From contig JBKAGO010000053.1 in NCBI GenBank assembly GCA_046290435.1, positions 1 to 64,000 on the forward strand: a stretch of 64,000 nt of DNA. The letters are read 5' to 3'. The notes beneath the pieces are model-generated. The model did no database searches and was not told the origin of the DNA. It saw only the letters and a list, made by a program, of their open reading frames with translations. Each line of letters begins with the position of its first letter. The stretch's first letter is position 1. A program made the translations under genes and the position numbers. The DNA comes from CAVQUE01 sp046290435 (lineage in GTDB: Bacteria > Actinomycetota > Acidimicrobiia > Acidimicrobiales > UBA8592). Shown piece by piece: positions 8,075 to 16,553 of this stretch.

Positions 8075-8896
8075 ATGGATTCGCACGATTTCCAGCGGGA
8101 CGGCGCAGTGGTCGTGCGCAACGCGGTCTCGCGGCATTGGATCGACGAACTGGCCGACGGGGTGGAGCACAATCGACGCAGCCCCAGCCGGTGGGCGCAC
8201 TGGTACACCGACCCCGGCGACGCCGTCGGATTCTGGAGCGACTACGTCACCTGGCCCGACGTCGCTCCCTACCGTCGCGTCGTGTTCGAGTCCGGGCTCG
8301 GCGAACTCGCCCGGGAGCTGATGGGCTCCGAACAGGTCCGGTTCTTCCACGAGCACGTGCTGGTGAAGGAGCCCGGCGCCGCCGAGCGCACACCCTGGCA
8401 CCACGACCAGCCGTACTACTGCGTCGACGGCGACCAGAACGTCAGCATGTGGATCGCCCTCGATCGCGTGCCCGAGGGTTCGGGACCCCGCTTCATCGCC
8501 GGCTCGCATCGGTGGGGACGACAATTCGTGCCCCGGCGCTTCATCGACCACACGCCCTATGCCGTCGACACCACCGACTACGAGCTGGTTCCCGACCTCG
8601 ATGCCGAGCTCGACCGGCATCGGGTCCTGTCCTGGGCTGTCGAGCCGGGCGACATCATCGCCTTCCACTTCCGCACGCTGCACGACGCCCCCGCCAACAC
8701 CACGACCACCCGGCGCAGAGCGGTCAGCCTGCGCTGGCTCGGCGACGACGCCACCTTCGCGCTGCGACCCTGGGAGCACTCCCCGCCGTTCGAACCCGAC
8801 GGCCTGGTCGAAGGTGGCCCCCTCGACGACGACCGCTTTCCGCTCGTTCCGCCCGAGCCCCAATCACGAAGCGCGGCGCAACCTCACTCAGCGTGA
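8075..8896 (+). CDS. Phytanoyl-CoA dioxygenase (PhyH)-like Fe(II)/2-oxoglutarate oxygenase
   Basis: 273 residues with the double-stranded beta-helix plan of PhyH proteins. The iron ligands are seen as the HxD of TPWHHDQPYY (about residue 110) and the distal His of TLHDAP (about 205). The arginine in RRRAVSLRW about a dozen residues later is placed to bind 2-oxoglutarate. MWIALDRVPEGSGPRFIAGSH is the typical middle of the family. It would hydroxylate a small or acyl substrate using O2, but the substrate is unknown. It stands alone, 45 bases after the ATPase pair. Confidence 0.85.
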   Translation: MDSHDFQRDGAVVVRNAVSRHWIDELADGVEHNRRSPSRWAHWYTDPGDAVGFWSDYVTWPDVAPYRRVVFESGLGELARELMGSEQVRFFHEHVLVKEPGAAERTPWHHDQPYYCVDGDQNVSMWIALDRVPEGSGPRFIAGSHRWGRQFVPRRFIDHTPYAVDTTDYELVPDLDAELDRHRVLSWAVEPGDIIAFHFRTLHDAPANTTTTRRRAVSLRWLGDDATFALRPWEHSPPFEPDGLVEGGPLDDDRFPLVPPEPQSRSAAQPHSA

Positions 8897-8997
8897 CATG
8901 AAGGCTGGGTGGTTCGCTCCTGTTGCCCGACGGGCCCTGGCCTGGCGTCACGGCCTCCTCGTACCGTGAGAACACAACCACGGTGAAGGCGGATCTC

Positions 8998-11112
8998 ATG
9001 GCACGTACGGATGATGGGAAGCGGCGGCGCCCACCGATCGTCGCCGTCGCAGTGGTGGCGGCGTTCGCTTTCCTGTCGGGCGCGGCACCGGCCACCGGTG
9101 CCGAAGCGACATCCCCCGCCGCAGCCGGGCAGCACGCAGTCCGCGCGCTCGCGGACATGGTGCGCGATACACCGCCCCCGCGGGCGACCTCGCCCGCGAC
9201 CCGGATTCGGCTCGAACAGCACATCGAAGCGCTCCGGGACCCCGCCGCCCGGGCATTCGACGACTGCCTCGGCGATACTCACCTGGACTCGCTGTTCGAG
9301 GTGCCGACGCTCGACATCGACGCGTACGGCATCTCCTCGGACTGCTCGGTGGTGGCCGTCATCGCCCTGACGGACCAGATCTGGTCGACGAGCTCGCTCG
9401 AATCGTTCATCGCCTTCGTGGACACCGATGCCTCCATGGCCACGGGATGCAACGGCGACGACTACGCGCTGATCGCGCAGCCCGCCACCGGCGGCGGCCT
9501 GACCGGAGGGCTCGTCTCGACGCCATCGTGCGCGCAGGCATCGTGGGCGGTCGAACCCGCGCCCGTGTCGGCCCTGCGCACCGGAAACGACGACATCGGC
9601 ATGGCCGTCGGCCTCGCCGACCTGCCCCTCGCCGGGCCCCTGCGCTGGTCGGTGGTGCTGTCGTCGACATCGGGCTCCGAGGACTGGGGTCCCGACCTCG
9701 GCACCCACGCGGCAACGTACGCCGATGCGACCCCCTCGGTGCCACGCGACGTGGCCGTCACGGCAGGCTCTCGAGACCTGGCGGTTTCGTGGGCTCCCCC
9801 GGCCTCGGGATCGCCGGTGTCGTACCTCGTCGAGCACCGACGCGCCGCAACGCCGCGTGCCGTGGCCCGAATCATCGGCGGCACGAACGCCGCTGCGGGT
9901 GACGCTCCGTGGCAGGCGGCACTGTTGCTCGCCGGGGCGGCGCCCACCTCGGGCCAGTTCTGCGGAGGCGCCCTGGTCGGCCCCCGCCATGTGCTCACCG
10001 CAGCCCACTGCCTGGTGGGCCTGACCTCGGCCGATATCGACGTCGCCGTCGGGATCACGTCGCTGTCGGCGATCCGCCCGGCCGACCGGATCCCGGTCGT
10101 GTCCATCGACACGCACCCGACCTACGACGGGTCGGTGTCCTCGCCAGGCGACGTGGCGGTCCTCACCCTGGCCCGCAACGCCCCCGGCTCGACCCTCGGG
10201 CTCCTCGACAGCCCGTCGGAGCCCGCAGCCGGTCAGGCGGCCCGTGTCAGCGGCTGGGGAACCCGGTTCACCGACGGTGCCGGGAACCCGACGCCGGACC
10301 GGCCCGACACCCTGCAGGTCGCCGACATCTCCGTCGCGGCGGGCCCCGGCCAGGCCTGCGGTTCGTACGGGTCCTCGTTCGACACGGCGACGATGCTCTG
10401 TGCCGGGGTCCCCGGCGGCGGGATCGACGCATGCAGCGGCGACAGCGGCGGTGCCCTGACGATCCAGCGAGGCGGCGCCACCGTGGTCGCCGGCGTCGTC
10501 AGCTGGGGCAACGGCTGCGCCCGAGCGCAGTTCCCGGGGGTCTACGCCCGGGTCTCGACCTATGCGAGCTGGATACGCGACCAGATCAACCAGGCGCCCT
10601 GGACCTCGACGACCGTGCAGTGTTCGACTGCGAGGTGCCGCCACACGATCGGCTCACTGGCCGCCGGGACCGACTACGAGGTCCGCGTCGCCGCGGTGTC
10701 CACCGGCGGCCGCGGCCCGTGGAGTGCCGTCATCGCCGCCCGGACCCGTCCGGCAGCGCAGTCGCCCCAGCGCACGCCACGCTGCCGGGGACGTGCCGCC
10801 ACCATCGTGGCCGTGCCGGGCGGACCGACCATCGGTACGCCACGCGCCGATGTCATCGTCGGCACCTCGGGCCGCGACGTGATCCGCGGCCGGGGCGGCA
10901 ACGACATCATCTGCGGCGGCGGCGGGCCGGATCGGCTCATCGGCGGCCCGGGCGACGATGTGCTCTTCGGCGGCGGCGGTCGAGACCGACTCGTCGGCGG
11001 TCCGGGCCGAGACCGGCTGCTGGGCGGCCCCGGCAATGACCTCCTCATCGGCGGCCCGGGACGGGACCGCTGCGTCGGTGGCCCGGGGGCAGACCGCAAT
11101 CGCCGCTGCTGA
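8998..11112 (+). CDS. Secreted trypsin-like protease inserted in an FN3 domain, with RTX-like tail
   Basis: 704 residues from the ATG at 8998 (AAGGCGGA upstream). Residues 9-35 form a signal peptide (KRRR then a hydrophobic core). Residues 36-245 are an unassigned region. Residues about 247-288 look like the first half of a fibronectin-III domain (PRDVAVTAGSRDLAVSWAPP, then SYLVEHRRA). A complete S1 protease follows, about 291-530: RIIGG activation site, TAAHC (His), DVAVLTL (Asp), GDSGGAL (Ser). Then the missing FN3 second half appears (CRHTIGSLAAGTDYEVRVAA, about 540-583). Residues about 618-704 are glycine/aspartate nonapeptide-like repeats (GGPGDDVLFGGGGRD) resembling Ca2+-binding RTX repeats. 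The catalytic triad is intact. Likely an exported, Ca2+-stabilised protease. Confidence 0.88.
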   Translation: MARTDDGKRRRPPIVAVAVVAAFAFLSGAAPATGAEATSPAAAGQHAVRALADMVRDTPPPRATSPATRIRLEQHIEALRDPAARAFDDCLGDTHLDSLFEVPTLDIDAYGISSDCSVVAVIALTDQIWSTSSLESFIAFVDTDASMATGCNGDDYALIAQPATGGGLTGGLVSTPSCAQASWAVEPAPVSALRTGNDDIGMAVGLADLPLAGPLRWSVVLSSTSGSEDWGPDLGTHAATYADATPSVPRDVAVTAGSRDLAVSWAPPASGSPVSYLVEHRRAATPRAVARIIGGTNAAAGDAPWQAALLLAGAAPTSGQFCGGALVGPRHVLTAAHCLVGLTSADIDVAVGITSLSAIRPADRIPVVSIDTHPTYDGSVSSPGDVAVLTLARNAPGSTLGLLDSPSEPAAGQAARVSGWGTRFTDGAGNPTPDRPDTLQVADISVAAGPGQACGSYGSSFDTATMLCAGVPGGGIDACSGDSGGALTIQRGGATVVAGVVSWGNGCARAQFPGVYARVSTYASWIRDQINQAPWTSTTVQCSTARCRHTIGSLAAGTDYEVRVAAVSTGGRGPWSAVIAARTRPAAQSPQRTPRCRGRAATIVAVPGGPTIGTPRADVIVGTSGRDVIRGRGGNDIICGGGGPDRLIGGPGDDVLFGGGGRDRLVGGPGRDRLLGGPGNDLLIGGPGRDRCVGGPGADRNRRC

Positions 11113-11122
11113 CGAGCAGTCC

Positions 11123-11191
11123 GATGCCAAGGGCCTGCGTGGCCCGAAAGGCCGCCCACCGCCCGGATGCCAAGGGCCTGCGTGGCCCGAA
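11123..11191. repeat. 26-bp direct repeat, two copies
   Basis: The 26 bases at 11123-11148 (starting GATGCCAAGGGCCTGCGTGG) recur exactly at 11166-11191, giving a 43-base period. They lie just after the protease stop codon. Each copy carries a small GGCC-type palindrome. No coding sense was found. Confidence 0.8.
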
Positions 11192-11218
11192 CGCCCCAGC
11201 GGAGCGGAGACATCGCGA

Positions 11219-11255
11219 CAAAACCGGATGAGCACGCCTGCGAATCCAGGCGTGC
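11219..11255 (-). terminator. Intrinsic terminator of tRNA-Ala
   Basis: Reading the minus strand just after the tRNA, a perfect 9-bp stem (arms 11232-11240 and 11247-11255, 6-base loop) is followed after a short gap by TTTT (11220-11223). Position and strand fit transcription termination of the tRNA at 11263-11336. Confidence 0.7.
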
Positions 11256-11261
11256 CCACAC

Positions 11262-11336
<75 letters not shown>

Positions 11337-11363
11337 GAGAACTACGGGATTGAATGCGCCAGG

Positions 11364-11912
11364 TTAGCGCGAGAGCACATCGATGCCGACTGCATCGTCG
11401 GTACCGGTTGCGGCCAGCGACGTCGGGCGCTGCGCTGCGGCGTAGACCGGACGCTGCAGGGTGCGCTGATACTCGACCTCGCGCTGGTACTGCACCAGCG
11501 CCAGCACGAAGCCCAGCAGCAGGGCGTCGATGACCAGATGGGTCAGGATCAGCGTGGTGCCACCGAAGGCGAACACGGCAAGCAGGCTGAGCACACTGGC
11601 CGAGGCCAGGGCCACCAGGACGTTGCGACGTCGAATCCGGGCCTGGGCGCTCGTGATACCCCGACCGGTGCGGACCTGAGCGGAGCGGGGTGCCCCCATG
11701 GGGCCGACGGGGGCGCCCCGCAGCTGCACGACGTCTGCACCGCCGATGCCGGCGAGGCCGCTGCTGCGGTCGGAGCCGCCGAGCACCGAGAGGCGCTTGG
11801 AGTAGTTGCCGATGGACATCGACGGCGTGGCGGGCGTACGGGTACGGAACCAGTACACCCCGACACCTGCCCACACGATTGCGAGGAGAACCAAGAACAC
11901 GGGAGTTCCCAC
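11364..11912 (-). CDS. SepX/GlpR-like membrane protein
   Basis: 182 residues from a GTG. One N-terminal membrane segment (VFLVLLAIVWAGVGVYWF) is followed by RTRTP. A polar middle includes YSKRLSVLGG, and two close membrane segments (about residues 98-142) precede a polar tail. This plan resembles the actinobacterial SepX/GlpR family, a cell-division membrane protein that in Corynebacterium is the receptor for the MoeA-like protein Glp (family knowledge). The context fits: moaC and moaA lie next to it and a MoeA/Glp-like gene is at 19.2 kb. The assignment rests on topology and neighbours rather than a catalytic motif. Confidence 0.6.
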   Translation of the reverse strand: MGTPVFLVLLAIVWAGVGVYWFRTRTPATPSMSIGNYSKRLSVLGGSDRSSGLAGIGGADVVQLRGAPVGPMGAPRSAQVRTGRGITSAQARIRRRNVLVALASASVLSLLAVFAFGGTTLILTHLVIDALLLGFVLALVQYQREVEYQRTLQRPVYAAAQRPTSLAATGTDDAVGIDVLSR

Positions 11913-12115
11913 TGGGTCGAGCCTGCCTTCGGACGTGAAAAGCGTCGCACGGTCGCGCGCGCCGGGGGTGGATAGTGCGAACAGAAGATGACGTTCGACT
12001 GTCGAAGGTTACGGTTCTACTACGCAACCGCAACCCGGGCCAGTCGCCGGGCGCCACGCTAGCCAGGGTCGGCACGACCGTTCCAGTCCGCGCACCGACC
12101 CCCGATCGATGTCGG

Positions 12116-12628
12116 TCAACGGTCGTGGGGCAGGTCGCCGTCGTCGATCTCGGGGGTACGGCGGTACACGCCGGAGCGCCCGCCGGTCTTCTCCCAGAGG
12201 GTGATGTCACCGATGACCATCGCCCGGTCCTTGGACTTGCACATGTCGTAGATGGTCAGCGCCGCGACCGTGCATGCGGTGAGGGCCTCCATCTCGACAC
12301 CGGTGCGGTCGTAGGTCTCGACCTCGGCCTCGACCTCGACGTGGTCGTCCTCGAGCCGGAAGTTGACCAGCACTGCGCCGACGAGCAACGGATGACACAG
12401 CGGGATGAGCTCGGGCGTGCGTTTGGCCGCCTGGATGCCTGCCACCCGGGCCACGGCCAGCACGTCGCCCTTGCCGATGGCGCCACGGGCGATGGCGTCG
12501 GCGGTGTCGGAGGACATGTGCACTCGGGCCCGTGCGATCGCGCGGCGATGGCTGGGCTCTTTGGGGGTGACGTCGACCATCCGGGCGCGGCCCAGGGGGT
12601 CCAGGTGGGTGAAACCGTGATCCGACAT
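12116..12628 (-). CDS. moaC: Cyclic pyranopterin monophosphate synthase MoaC
   Basis: 170 residues, full length. MoaC converts the MoaA product (3',8-cyclo-7,8-dihydro-GTP) into cyclic pyranopterin monophosphate, the second step of molybdenum-cofactor synthesis. Seen: the N-terminal DPLGRARMVDV, KRTPELIPLCHPL with the conserved HPL, and GVEMEALTACTVAALTIYDMCKS; the lysine in KSKDR is in the active site. The gene is separated from moaA by about 70 bases that contain short tandem repeats, so they may still be co-transcribed. Confidence 0.97.
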   Translation of the reverse strand: MSDHGFTHLDPLGRARMVDVTPKEPSHRRAIARARVHMSSDTADAIARGAIGKGDVLAVARVAGIQAAKRTPELIPLCHPLLVGAVLVNFRLEDDHVEVEAEVETYDRTGVEMEALTACTVAALTIYDMCKSKDRAMVIGDITLWEKTGGRSGVYRRTPEIDDGDLPHDR

Positions 12629-12660
12629 GGCGGCGAGTGTAGGTCGCGCGCCGCTACCCG

Positions 12661-12708
12661 CCGCTGTGCCTACTCACCGCTGTGCCTACCCACCGCTGTG
12701 TCAACCAC
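12661..12708. repeat. Three 16-bp tandem repeats between moaC and moaA
   Basis: Units beginning CCGCTGTG start at 12661, 12677 and 12693. The first two differ at one position and the third is more diverged. The third unit covers the moaA stop codon (12701-12703). Confidence 0.75.
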
Positions 12709-13684
12709 CGATTTGCGACATCGACTTCTTCGGGCGGATGAAGTGCACCTGGCCGATCTGGTGGCCGGCCCACTTGTCCATGACGGCGCCCTCGAGCGCC
12801 GCGGCGATGTCGTCGTCGGTGGCACCGCTGCGAAGCATGGAGCGCATGTCGTACTCCTTCACGGCGAACAGGCAGTTGCGGAACTTGCCCTCGGCCGTCA
12901 GGCGGATGCGGTCGCAGCTGTCACAGAACGCCTCGGTGACCGTCGCGATGACGCCGACCTCTCCCCCACCGTCGGTGTAGCGCCACCGCGCCGCGGGGGC
13001 GCTTCCACGCTCGAGGGGCTCGATGTCGTAGTGGGAGCCGATCAGGTCGACGATGTCGGCCTGCGAAAGGACCTTGTCGTGGCTCCACGCCTCGTCGGCG
13101 TCGAGGGGCATGAACTCGATGAAGCGGACGACCACGCCCTTGTCGCGACCCCACCGGACGAAGTCGAGGACCTCGTCGTCGTTGACGCCTTTCATGACCA
13201 CGCAGTTGACCTTGACGGGCTCGAAACCGGCCTCGAGGGCGGCGTCGATGCCGTCGAGCACCTTGTCGAGCTCGTCACGACGGGTCAGCCGGATGAAACG
13301 GTCCCGGTCGAAGGTGTCGAGGCTGACGTTGATGCGCTTCAGCCCTGCGGCCTTCAGATCGTGGGCCAGCAGGCGCAGCGTCGCACCGTTGGTGGTGATG
13401 GACAGATCGACACCGAGCTTCGCGAGCTTGCCGATGAGCACCGGGAGGTGCGCCCGCACCGTGGGCTCGCCGCCGGTGATGCGGATGCCGTCGATGCCGT
13501 ATCGCTCGACCAGCAGCCGGGCGAGGCGTTCGATCTCCTCGAAGGTCAACAACTCGTCGCGTGGCGTCCACTGCATGCCCTCCTCGGGCATGCAGTACGT
13601 GCAGCGGAAGTTGCAGCGGTCCGTGATGGAGATGCGCAGGTCGCGATGCACACGCCCGAACGTGTCGATGAGTTCTTGGGCCAT
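12701..13684 (-). CDS. moaA: GTP 3',8-cyclase MoaA
   Basis: 327 residues. A radical-SAM enzyme catalysing the first step of molybdopterin synthesis. The SAM-cluster motif is CNFRCTYCMPEEG near residue 20; the second, C-terminal cluster is CDSCDRIRLTAEGKFRNC. The family end would be a double-glycine tail (GG), and here the protein ends IGG, so the C-terminal GG needed for activity is kept. The start at 13684 (MAQELIDTFGRVHRDLRIS) matches the family; the open frame continues upstream but only as a shadow of neighbouring genes. No strong ribosome binding site is seen. Confidence 0.96.
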   Translation of the reverse strand: MAQELIDTFGRVHRDLRISITDRCNFRCTYCMPEEGMQWTPRDELLTFEEIERLARLLVERYGIDGIRITGGEPTVRAHLPVLIGKLAKLGVDLSITTNGATLRLLAHDLKAAGLKRINVSLDTFDRDRFIRLTRRDELDKVLDGIDAALEAGFEPVKVNCVVMKGVNDDEVLDFVRWGRDKGVVVRFIEFMPLDADEAWSHDKVLSQADIVDLIGSHYDIEPLERGSAPAARWRYTDGGGEVGVIATVTEAFCDSCDRIRLTAEGKFRNCLFAVKEYDMRSMLRSGATDDDIAAALEGAVMDKWAGHQIGQVHFIRPKKSMSQIGG

Positions 13685-13722
13685 CGCACCAACGTACCGA
13701 CCATTCGGCCGGTCTGCCCGTG

Positions 13723-14520
13723 TCAGCCGCGTGTCGGGGGCCGGTAGTCGGTGTTGCGGTCGATGTTCATGTACATGTCGTTTGCGACGGGGTCTTCCAT
13801 CTCCTCGGCGAGGTGACCGAGCAGACCGGCGCAGCGGGCCAGCAGCGCGAACCCGCGCAGCACCCCCATCGGGAGGTCGATGTCGGCCAGCACCGCACCG
13901 CACACCCCCGCGCCGTTGAGCGGCAAGGTGCGCCCGAGCACCTCGGGATGAACCCGGCCGATGGCCTCGAACAGGGCCAGGTGCGGGCCGTACTGGTCGT
14001 TCTCTCGCGCCAGCGAGAACAGCTTGGGCGTGCGGGGATCGCCCTGCTTGTGCACCGGATGACCGAGGCCCGGCACGAATCGGCCGGCGGCCTTCGTTTC
14101 GGCGACCAGGGTCCGGGCGACTGCGTCCCAGCCGTCGGCGTCGACCGGGTGCTCGTCGATGGCCCCGAGCGCGGCGTGAAGGAAGTGCGCCGCATCCTCG
14201 GTGACGCCCAGGAAACGCGAGCCACCGCCGAGCAGGCCCGCGGCCAGTGCGCCCTGGATCGAGTCCGGTGCACTCAGGTACGTGACGCGGGCCGCGATCG
14301 CCGTCGGGGTGAAGCCGTGGTCGGCGAGCGCCACCAGCACGGCCTCGAGCATGTTGCGCTGCCCCGGCGTCGGGCGCCGCTTGGCCACCAGCCAGTAGGC
14401 CAGTTCGCCGAAGGTGATCTGGCCCAACAGCTCGTCGGCCAGGTCGTGGCCGAGAAGGGTGATGGAGTCGAGGTCCGACGCCCCGATGCCGGTCCGGTAG
14501 GTCTGCGGTTGGTCGCTCAC
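13723..14520 (-). CDS. Citryl-CoA lyase / short citrate-synthase-family protein
   Basis: 265 residues, well short of a citrate synthase (about 370-430) but matching the short citryl-CoA-lyase-like members. The citrate-synthase catalytic core is visible: PGLGHPVHKQGDPR and the NGAGVCGAVLADI segment. The GTG start overlaps the CoA-transferase stop (GTGA). Together, the CaiB-type transferase could load CoA onto a citrate-like acid and this protein cleave or condense the thioester. That pairing is inference from position. Confidence 0.8.
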   Translation of the reverse strand: MSDQPQTYRTGIGASDLDSITLLGHDLADELLGQITFGELAYWLVAKRRPTPGQRNMLEAVLVALADHGFTPTAIAARVTYLSAPDSIQGALAAGLLGGGSRFLGVTEDAAHFLHAALGAIDEHPVDADGWDAVARTLVAETKAAGRFVPGLGHPVHKQGDPRTPKLFSLARENDQYGPHLALFEAIGRVHPEVLGRTLPLNGAGVCGAVLADIDLPMGVLRGFALLARCAGLLGHLAEEMEDPVANDMYMNIDRNTDYRPPTRG

Positions 14521-15746
14521 GGGCGCTCCTCGTCCTCGGGGGTCCGGGTGGTGTCGGCGGCAGTGTCGGTGTCGGGCGTCTCGAGCCAGGCCCTGATCTC
14601 GTCGGAGTGCGCACCGAGCCCCGGCGGCCGTCGCTCGTAGCGGATCTCGGCGTCGCTGAAGGTGATCGGATTGGCGATCGAGCCGACGGCAGCGTCGCCG
14701 TCGCCGACGCTGACCACCGGGTGCAGGCCCAGCCGCTCGGCCAAGGCCACACCGTCGCCGATCGAGTTGATCGGCCCGCACGGCACCCCGGCCTCGTTGA
14801 GGGTGACGAACAGGTCGTCGGCGGACCAGGCATGCAGCCGTTCGACCAGGATGGGGTGCAGCTCGTCGCGGTTGGCGGTGCGGTCGGCGTTGAGCGCGAA
14901 ACGCGGGTCCTCGGCGATCTCGGGGATCTCGAGCACGCGGCACAACGCCTTGAACTGGCGGTCGTTGCCGCAGGCGATGATGACGTCGCGGTCGCCGGTG
15001 GGCATCGTCTGGTAGGGGTACACGCTGGGGTGCTCGTTGCCCATGCGGTGCGGGACCACCCCGGCCGAGGCGAATCCGCCGCTGTGGTTGACCAGCCCCG
15101 ACAACGCGGAGGACAACAGGTTGACCTCGACGTGCTGGCCCACGCCGGTGGCGTCGCGCTGGTGCAACGCCGCCAGCACGCCGATCAGGCCGTGCATGCC
15201 GGTCATGACGTCGAACACCGAGATGCCGGCGCGGTAGGCGGGTCCGTCGGGGTCGCCGGTGAGGCTCATCAGCCCCGACACGGCCTGCACCACGAGGTCG
15301 TAACCGGGGATGCCGGCGCCCTCGGCGGTGCCGAAGCCGCTGATCGACAGGTAGATCAGCGCCGGGTTGATCTCGCGGGCGCTGTCGTAGTCGAGCCCGA
15401 ACTTCGTGAGCGCGCCGACCTTGAAGTTCTCCACGACGATGTCGGCCCGGCGGAACAGCTCGTGCACCACGGCCACGTCGGCGGGGTCGCGGAAGTCCAG
15501 CACGATGGAGCGCTTGTTGCGGTTGATCGACAGGTAGTAGGTGGCGACGCCGTCGTGTTCGGGCGGGGTCCAGGCGCGGGTGTCGTCGCCGCCGGCGCTC
15601 TCGACCTTGATGACGGTGGCGCCCATGTCGGCCAGCAGCATCGTGCAGTAGGGACCGGCCAGCACGCGCGACAGGTCGGCGACGATCAGGCCGTCGAGGG
15701 GTCCTCTGCGTGCGGTCGACGGGCTCGGTGGGTTGGGGGTGGTCAT
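14517..15746 (-). CDS. Family III CoA-transferase (CaiB/BaiF)
   Basis: 409 residues from an ATG that overlaps the IclR stop (ATGA) and has GAGG eight bases upstream; a longer open frame to 15788 is not needed. Seen: the N-terminal VADLSRVLAGPYCTMLLADMGA, the CoA-binding NRNKRSI and the catalytic aspartate in PGYDLVVQA. The family moves CoA between carboxylic acids through a mixed anhydride at that Asp. It lies between its likely regulator (IclR) and the citryl-CoA-lyase-like gene, in one operon. Confidence 0.92.
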   Translation of the reverse strand: MTTPNPPSPSTARRGPLDGLIVADLSRVLAGPYCTMLLADMGATVIKVESAGGDDTRAWTPPEHDGVATYYLSINRNKRSIVLDFRDPADVAVVHELFRRADIVVENFKVGALTKFGLDYDSAREINPALIYLSISGFGTAEGAGIPGYDLVVQAVSGLMSLTGDPDGPAYRAGISVFDVMTGMHGLIGVLAALHQRDATGVGQHVEVNLLSSALSGLVNHSGGFASAGVVPHRMGNEHPSVYPYQTMPTGDRDVIIACGNDRQFKALCRVLEIPEIAEDPRFALNADRTANRDELHPILVERLHAWSADDLFVTLNEAGVPCGPINSIGDGVALAERLGLHPVVSVGDGDAAVGSIANPITFSDAEIRYERRPPGLGAHSDEIRAWLETPDTDTAADTTRTPEDEERP

Positions 15747-16549
15747 CGGGGTACCTCGGTGGTGGGGAGTCGGGCGAGGTGTCCCCATTCCTCGCTGATG
15801 GCAGCCGCACGTTCCAACAACGCGGGCAGGAACTCGTCGGTCAACTTCTCGATGGGTGTCTCGCCGGCGTGTGCGGTGACGTTGAGCGCAGCGACGACAC
15901 GACGCGACGAGTCACGCACCGGCGCGGCGATGGAACGCACCCCCAGCGACAGGACCTCGTCGGCGAGCGCCCAGCCCTGGCGGCGGACCTCTGCGAGCTG
16001 GGCGTCGAGCTCCGATCGCGTCGGGACGACACGGGGGATGACGTGCGAACGCGACGGTGTGGCCAGCGCCTTGTCGAGCTCGTCGGGGGTGAGATCGGCC
16101 AACAGCACCTTGCCCATCGACGCCGCCACGGCCGGAAAGCGCGTCCCGATGGTGACCGACAGGGCGATGATCTTCGGCACCGGCACACGGGCGGTGTAGA
16201 GGATGTCGCTGCCGTCGAGCTGGGACATCGACGACGACTCGCCCGTGAACTGCACCAGCCCGACCATGTGCGGGCGGGCGATGTCCCACAGGCCCTGCGC
16301 GGCAACGGCCGCTGTGCCGATGTCGAGCACCTTGGTGGTGAGCGAATACCGGCCCTCGGCCGCCCGCACGTACCCCAACTGTTCGAGCGTCAGCAACAGA
16401 CGGCGCGCCGTCGGACGGGCCAGGCCGGTCCGATCGGCGATCTCGCTGACCGTCATCGCCATCTGGGCCGGCGAGAACGCCGTCAGCACGTCGATGCCGC
16501 GTGCGAGGGACTCGACGAAGTCGCGTCCCGCCGGTCGTGTGGGCTCCAC
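15743..16549 (-). CDS. IclR family transcriptional regulator
   Basis: 268 residues from a GTG. The N-terminal winged helix-turn-helix spans about residues 14-75 (MTVSEIADRTGLARPTARRL), followed by an IclR effector domain (about 85-255) ending SLGVRSIAAPVRD with the usual ALNVTAHA strand. The sequence is closest in feel to the PcaR/PobR type that controls aromatic-acid genes. It starts four bases after the VOC gene and overlaps the CoA-transferase, so it probably regulates its own operon in response to an organic acid (inference). Confidence 0.92.
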   Translation of the reverse strand: MEPTRPAGRDFVESLARGIDVLTAFSPAQMAMTVSEIADRTGLARPTARRLLLTLEQLGYVRAAEGRYSLTTKVLDIGTAAVAAQGLWDIARPHMVGLVQFTGESSSMSQLDGSDILYTARVPVPKIIALSVTIGTRFPAVAASMGKVLLADLTPDELDKALATPSRSHVIPRVVPTRSELDAQLAEVRRQGWALADEVLSLGVRSIAAPVRDSSRRVVAALNVTAHAGETPIEKLTDEFLPALLERAAAISEEWGHLARLPTTEVPR

Positions 16550-16553
16550 CGCG

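Noticed and set aside
12661..12708. Short tandem repeats as a CRISPR array
   Set aside because: Only three 16-base units with no spacers and no cas genes nearby.
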